From Sphingobacterium sp. (GTDB taxonomy: Bacteria > Bacteroidota > Bacteroidia > Sphingobacteriales > Sphingobacteriaceae), in assembly GCA_030146225.1 (NCBI GenBank), contig JASLCA010000119.1:1-18585 (forward strand): DNA of 18,585 nucleotides, in the 5' to 3' direction. The translations under genes and the position numbers were made by a program. The notes beneath the pieces were generated by a model that saw only the letters and a list, made by a program, of their open reading frames with translations, was not told where the DNA came from and searched no databases. Numbering within the stretch: position 1 is the first letter of the stretch; each line of letters starts with the position of its first letter. Below, piece after piece: positions 15,491 through 18,585 of this stretch.

Positions 15491-16657
15491 TTATTTCATA
15501 ACGATTATCCTCCCATCTATAATTTTAAATTTGTAATTGGATATTTTTTCAAGTTGAATTAGTAAGTCTGAAAGTCTGCGGGTTCGCACGATGGAGCCTG
15601 TAAATCGATCTATGGTTTCTTCCTTTACATCATAACCCTCAATGGAATACCAGGCCTTGAGCTTGCTTAATACTTGGTGAATGTCATCGTCTTTAAATCT
15701 GAAATAACCTTCTTTCCAAGCGGTAATATCTTTGAGGTTAATAGGGTATGTTTTTATTTCGCCTGAGCTGCGGCTCGTTGCTGCCTGTGTACCTTCGCTT
15801 AGGGTTGCCGCTGCTTTTGCGCTGCGGACCTGCACTGAGCCTGAGATTAAGCTGGTTAAAACATTGTCTGGGCTTAAGTTGGTGGCGATATTAAATTGGG
15901 TACCCAATACCTTTACCTGGCTGCTCTGGGCATCTACAATAAAGGGGCTGCTGCTCTTGTGGGTAACATCAAAGTAGGCTTCGCCTTGCAAGGCTACTAG
16001 ACGCTCTTTAGCTGCAAAGGCGCTTGGATAGGCAATCTTGGAGCCTGAATTTAGCCATACCTTGGTTCCATCACTAAGGATTAGTTGTGAGGAAGTCCCC
16101 TTGGGGTTATAAAAGGTTTGGGTGAGGTTTTTTGTAAACTCGGTACTGTGAATTTTATAGGATAGCTCTCCATTGCTTTGCTGTATCCGTTCTATGCCTC
16201 TTTTACGTAAGGAGTCCTCTGAGCTGTGTATGAGCACATAGGTAGGACCATCCGAAAAGTGAATAGCAGCATGGTTCTGCGCCGGCAGCTGTATGTCTGT
16301 ATGTTGTTCAGAAGCTGGCTTTTGGCTATTGTAGTATAGGCAGGTGCCTACTAGGCTAAAGGCAAGCAGGCTGACTGCTGCTATGCGCATAAAGCGCGGG
16401 CTTTTTATGCGGCTTAGTTTTCTTATCTTCTTACGGCTGATCTCCCCCTTGATTTTATGGTATACCAAGTCTTTGTTAAATGTATAGGCTAGCTTATCCA
16501 GAAGAACTGGCTTTGCAGCCATGGTTTCTTCGATAAGATCTGTCAGTAGCTGGGAGTCAAGGGAAGCAATGGACTCAAAGAGTTCCATGAGCTCTACCTG
16601 CGTAATGCTATTGTGGAAGTATTGTGAAAAAAGGTATTTAAGTCTATCTTGATTCAT
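15491..16657 (-). CDS. FecR family anti-sigma factor with C-terminal DUF4974
   Basis: A 388-residue inner-membrane regulator. The cytoplasmic N-terminal part (1-88, ending in a basic RKKIRKLSRIK stretch) should bind the cognate ECF sigma. A single membrane segment spans about 90-109 (MRIAAVSLLAFSLVGTCLYY). The periplasmic FecR domain shows the usual LSDGTKVWLNSGSKIAYPS, GEAYFDVTH and VKVLGTQFNI motifs. A C-terminal DUF4974 region (about 310-388, WKEGYFRFKDDDIHQVLSKL...) has an STN-like style and is expected to meet the STN domain of the SusC receptor. The gene lies 181 bp after the sigma gene and 112 bp before susC, in standard sigma-fecR-susC order. The transport substrate is expected to relieve or trigger sigma activity through it. 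Confidence 0.95.
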   Translation of the reverse strand: MNQDRLKYLFSQYFHNSITQVELMELFESIASLDSQLLTDLIEETMAAKPVLLDKLAYTFNKDLVYHKIKGEISRKKIRKLSRIKSPRFMRIAAVSLLAFSLVGTCLYYNSQKPASEQHTDIQLPAQNHAAIHFSDGPTYVLIHSSEDSLRKRGIERIQQSNGELSYKIHSTEFTKNLTQTFYNPKGTSSQLILSDGTKVWLNSGSKIAYPSAFAAKERLVALQGEAYFDVTHKSSSPFIVDAQSSQVKVLGTQFNIATNLSPDNVLTSLISGSVQVRSAKAAATLSEGTQAATSRSSGEIKTYPINLKDITAWKEGYFRFKDDDIHQVLSKLKAWYSIEGYDVKEETIDRFTGSIVRTRRLSDLLIQLEKISNYKFKIIDGRIIVMK

Positions 16658-16838
16658 TTATATATTGGTTATTTAGGGTCCTCCTAGGGGAGGTTGGTAT
16701 ATAGAGAACACCGCCCAAGAAAAAGAGGACTAGTCTGATTTCATTTTTTATAGACAATAAATAACTATTTTTTAATAGTCTCCTTTAAAGGGCTTTAAAG
16801 GCTTTTTAAATATCTTGGCTTAGCGCTAGGGCAGCTTC
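16658..16838. other. Spacer between ECF sigma and fecR with tandem CTTTAAAGG
   Basis: Two copies of CTTTAAAGG (16783-16791 and 16793-16801) repeat with a 10-bp period, and their cores are palindromic. Together they can fold as CCTTTAAAG/CTTTAAAGG. In the + direction this hairpin is followed by CTTTTT, and in the minus direction by no T run. Near fecR, the minus strand carries TAAATAACC (complement of 16667-16675) nine bases before the ATG, an element also found before the second fecR-like gene. No ORF with coding character was seen. Confidence 0.4.
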
Positions 16839-17414
16839 TTATACCAAGGACCAGATTAATACTAATAGGAAATCCACATCATAACGCTGCTTTCGAATAA
16901 TCTTTAAGGCTTGTATCATATGGTTTTTGACGGTATTGGGGGATATATCCAATTGCTGGGCGATCTCCTGATGGGAAAAGCCTTCAAACCTACTTAGTGT
17001 AAAGACCTGCCGCTGCCTATCGGGCAGCTCTTGGAGCACCCATTCTAAGTGTTTGGACAGTTCTTTTGCGATAAGCTTTTCATGCGGACATTCACTCTTT
17101 TGCGAGATATTGTTCCAGATATTATCCATTAAGGCTTCTGATCTGTTGTAGCTCCTTAACTTGTTGAGGGTTATGCGCTTGGCTAATACATAGAGGAATG
17201 TCCATAGGTTGCCTTCTGGGTCTAATTTTGAACGGCTATCCCATAATTTTACAAACACCTCCTGCACAGCATCTTCGCTCATGCCTGTGTCTTTTAATAG
17301 GAAAAAGGAGAACTTATAAATACGCTCTGCATATTTATTATAGATTGACTCTAATGCAGGCTCACTATGCTGCATTAGCGAAGTAATTAGCTCATAATCC
17401 GAATAGGTATACAT
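16839..17414 (-). CDS. FecI-like ECF RNA polymerase sigma-70 factor
   Basis: A 191-residue group IV sigma factor. Region 2 spans about residues 18-92 (YNKYAERIYKFSFFLLKD, SEDAVQEVFVKLWDSR, then LWTFLYVLAKRITLNKLR for -10 recognition). Region 4 spans about 122-175 (LQELPDRQRQVFTLSRFEGFSHQEIAQQLDISPNTVKNHMIQALK), with a helix-turn-helix for the -35 element. There is no further accessory domain, but the protein ends in a hydrophobic tail, VDFLLVLIWSLV. It heads the minus-strand operon before fecR and susC and is expected to activate that locus when the anti-sigma is signalled. A second, related sigma gene diverges from it 357 bp away. Confidence 0.94.
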   Translation of the reverse strand: MYTYSDYELITSLMQHSEPALESIYNKYAERIYKFSFFLLKDTGMSEDAVQEVFVKLWDSRSKLDPEGNLWTFLYVLAKRITLNKLRSYNRSEALMDNIWNNISQKSECPHEKLIAKELSKHLEWVLQELPDRQRQVFTLSRFEGFSHQEIAQQLDISPNTVKNHMIQALKIIRKQRYDVDFLLVLIWSLV

Positions 17415-17771
17415 GGTTTGAAGGTTAGTTCAGATATACTAATATAATAATTAATATGGTATTCATGTACGGGGATTTTTTTAAAGTATTATTTTTTACC
17501 CCGTGATAAACTCCTTTAGGTATAAGTTTAAGAGATGCGCATTGTGTCAAGCAATGCTTCCTTTCTGAAGCTAAATCCCCAGGCAATAGTTGTGTATTTC
17601 AGCTGTAGCAAATTATCCCTTATATATGTCATAACAAGCAATGGATGCCTGTTTAAGTTGTTGAAAATTTTCTTTAAACCCAAAATTGTTAATTTAGAAG
17701 TTTATGATTACGTTTATGTTCCATTTGAAATAGGAATGGGATAACCAAATATAAATAAGCCATATAATCTC
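17415..17771. promoter_or_regulatory. 357-bp spacer between two divergent ECF sigma genes
   Basis: It should contain the promoters of both sigma genes. Two inverted repeats stand out: ACGGGG (17469-17474) with CCCCGT (17499-17504), flanking a 24-bp A/T-rich core with T runs, about 55-90 bp upstream of the minus-strand sigma; and GCATTG (17539-17544) with CAATGC (17552-17557), 7-nt loop. The minus strand also reads TTGACA across the second repeat, but no TAnnTTTG at proper spacing follows. A 69-codon frame at 17535-17744 has no recognisable features and is not taken as a gene. Confidence 0.4.
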
Positions 17772-18341
17772 ATGCTCATACATGATTTTTCTGACGAACA
17801 GCTTTGTTTACTTTTAAAACAGGGGGAGGAGCGTGCATTGGATGCGATCCTACTCCGGTATTGGCAGCCTATGTATCAGATGGCCGCAAAGACCTTAAAG
17901 GATGTTTATGCTGCTGAGGATATTGTGCAAGACATCTTTGTGCGTATATGGGATAGTCGCGCGAAAATCACCTTTAAGCATACCCTGAAAGCCTATCTTT
18001 TTGCATCGACACGCTATGGTATCTATAGGCACATTAGAAAAGTTCATTTACAAGAGGCGCATCAGCAGGCTCAGGACTTTCAGTATATAGAGCACTATAA
18101 TCCAGAGAATGAGTTGGAATGTAAGGAGCTGATGGAAAATGTAGCGCAGATAGTAAACAGCTTGCCGAGTCGCTGTAGGGAGGTTTATGATATGAGTCGC
18201 AATGATCAGCTTAATCATCGTGAGATAGCAGAGCTATTGAATATTTCCACCAAGACGGTTGAAAATCAAATTACCATTGCCTTAAAGCGTATCCGCATTG
18301 GCTTGGACAAGGTTATTTTACTCCTGATTTATTTATTTTAA
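17772..18341 (+). CDS. Second ECF RNA polymerase sigma-70 factor
   Basis: A 189-residue group IV sigma factor. Region 2 is at about residues 20-90 (ALDAILLRYWQPMYQMAAKTL, AAEDIVQDIFVRIWDSRAKI, LKAYLFASTRYGIYRHIRK). Region 4 is at about 122-174 (VNSLPSRCREVYDMSRNDQLNHREIAELLNISTKTVENQITIALKRIR). It resembles the divergent sigma gene at 16839-17414 most clearly in the EDxVQ-FV-WDSR block but is clearly a different protein. Like that gene it ends in a hydrophobic tail, VILLLIYLF. A FecR-like gene follows after 59 bp, so it probably controls its own SusCD locus beyond the window. Confidence 0.94.
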   Translation: MLIHDFSDEQLCLLLKQGEERALDAILLRYWQPMYQMAAKTLKDVYAAEDIVQDIFVRIWDSRAKITFKHTLKAYLFASTRYGIYRHIRKVHLQEAHQQAQDFQYIEHYNPENELECKELMENVAQIVNSLPSRCREVYDMSRNDQLNHREIAELLNISTKTVENQITIALKRIRIGLDKVILLLIYLF

Positions 18342-18381
18342 TTTCTTTTGGGGGCTTATGCCTTTTGGGGACTCTCCTTAG

Positions 18382-18390
18382 TAAATAACC
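18382..18390 (+). promoter_or_regulatory. TAAATAACC element before the second fecR-like gene
   Basis: TAAATAACC ends 10 bases before the GTG at 18401. The same nine bases end 9 bases before the ATG of the first fecR (complement of 16667-16675), and the bases between element and start codon are also similar (A/T-rich with CAA and TAA). It may be a translation-initiation or transcript-start element shared by anti-sigma genes. Confidence 0.35.
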
Positions 18391-18400
18391 CAAATTGTAA

Positions 18401-18585
18401 GTGGAGAAGACTAACCTATTTATCCTTATAAAGAATATTTTATCGCGGCCATCCAAACCGGAAGAAAAAGAGGCCTTGGATAAACATTTCTATGATGCAT
18501 TCCAGACTGAAGAGTGGGATGAAGCTGCTTTTGGCGAGCGAGCCGATATTCAGCAACGGATTTTATCCCAAGTACAGGAGCGTAC
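18401..18585 (+). CDS. FecR-like anti-sigma factor, N-terminal fragment (runs off window)
   Basis: An open frame starts at GTG 18401, directly after an in-frame TAA (18398-18400), and stays open to the window end (61 codons). It reads approximately V/M-EKTNLFILIKNILSRPS, then KPEEKEALDKHFYDAF, QTEEWDEAAFGERADIQQ, RILSQVQER. The soluble, charged style with TEEWDEAAF...ILSQVQ matches the cytoplasmic N-terminal part of Bacteroidota FecR proteins that follow ECF sigma genes. Its position 59 bp after sigma and the shared TAAATAACC element before the start support the call. No ATG is available, so GTG is the likely start. The membrane segment and FecR domain would lie downstream of the window. Confidence 0.7.
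   Translation, partial: MEKTNLFILIKNILSRPSKPEEKEALDKHFYDAFQTEEWDEAAFGERADIQQRILSQVQER

Noticed and set aside
17535..17744. 69-codon frame between the two sigma genes
   Set aside because: No recognisable motif. It overlaps an inverted repeat and lies in the shared upstream region of two divergent genes.

Overview
The window looks like a chromosome segment of a Bacteroidota bacterium, most likely Sphingobacteriaceae (Sphingobacterium-like). The clues are a SusC/SusD pair driven by an ECF sigma/FecR anti-sigma module, an LptE lipoprotein next to a Fis-type sigma-54 activator and SecG, GroEL with a GGM tail, and weak Shine-Dalgarno signals throughout. The genus is inferred from gene content and protein style, not from a search.

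Left part (1-6830, + strand) is a housekeeping block. It holds the 3' end of miaB, a stand-alone sigma-54 enhancer-binding protein, lptE, a TPR-containing protein of unknown role, and secG, which is closed by a strong terminator. After about 330 bp without a convincing gene but rich in inverted repeats come groES and groEL with their own terminator. Middle part (6831-8200): a small DUF2752 membrane protein on the minus strand and a membrane-anchored MtfA-like zinc peptidase on the plus strand.

Right part (8201-17414, minus strand) is one coherent uptake locus, read right to left: ECF sigma, FecR anti-sigma, a SusC receptor with an STN signalling domain, SusD, an exported Gfo/Idh/MocA oxidoreductase and an exported xylose-isomerase-like TIM-barrel protein, ending at a convergent terminator. 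The expected logic is that substrate binding at SusCD is passed through the STN domain to FecR, which frees the sigma factor to raise expression of the locus. The window contains no glycoside hydrolase for it. The two enzymes suggest sugar oxidation/isomerisation or 3-keto-glycoside chemistry.

At 17772 a second ECF sigma gene diverges from the first, followed by the start of another FecR-like gene (GTG, 18401) that runs off the window. The 357-bp spacer between the two sigma genes holds inverted repeats but no believable gene.

The least ordinary signal is in the 112-bp gap between fecR and susC. It has a good intrinsic terminator pointing against the operon and, about 90 bp before it, a perfect Bacteroidota -7 box overlapping the susC start codon. 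Together they predict a short RNA antisense to the susC leader, as described for some Bacteroides uptake loci.
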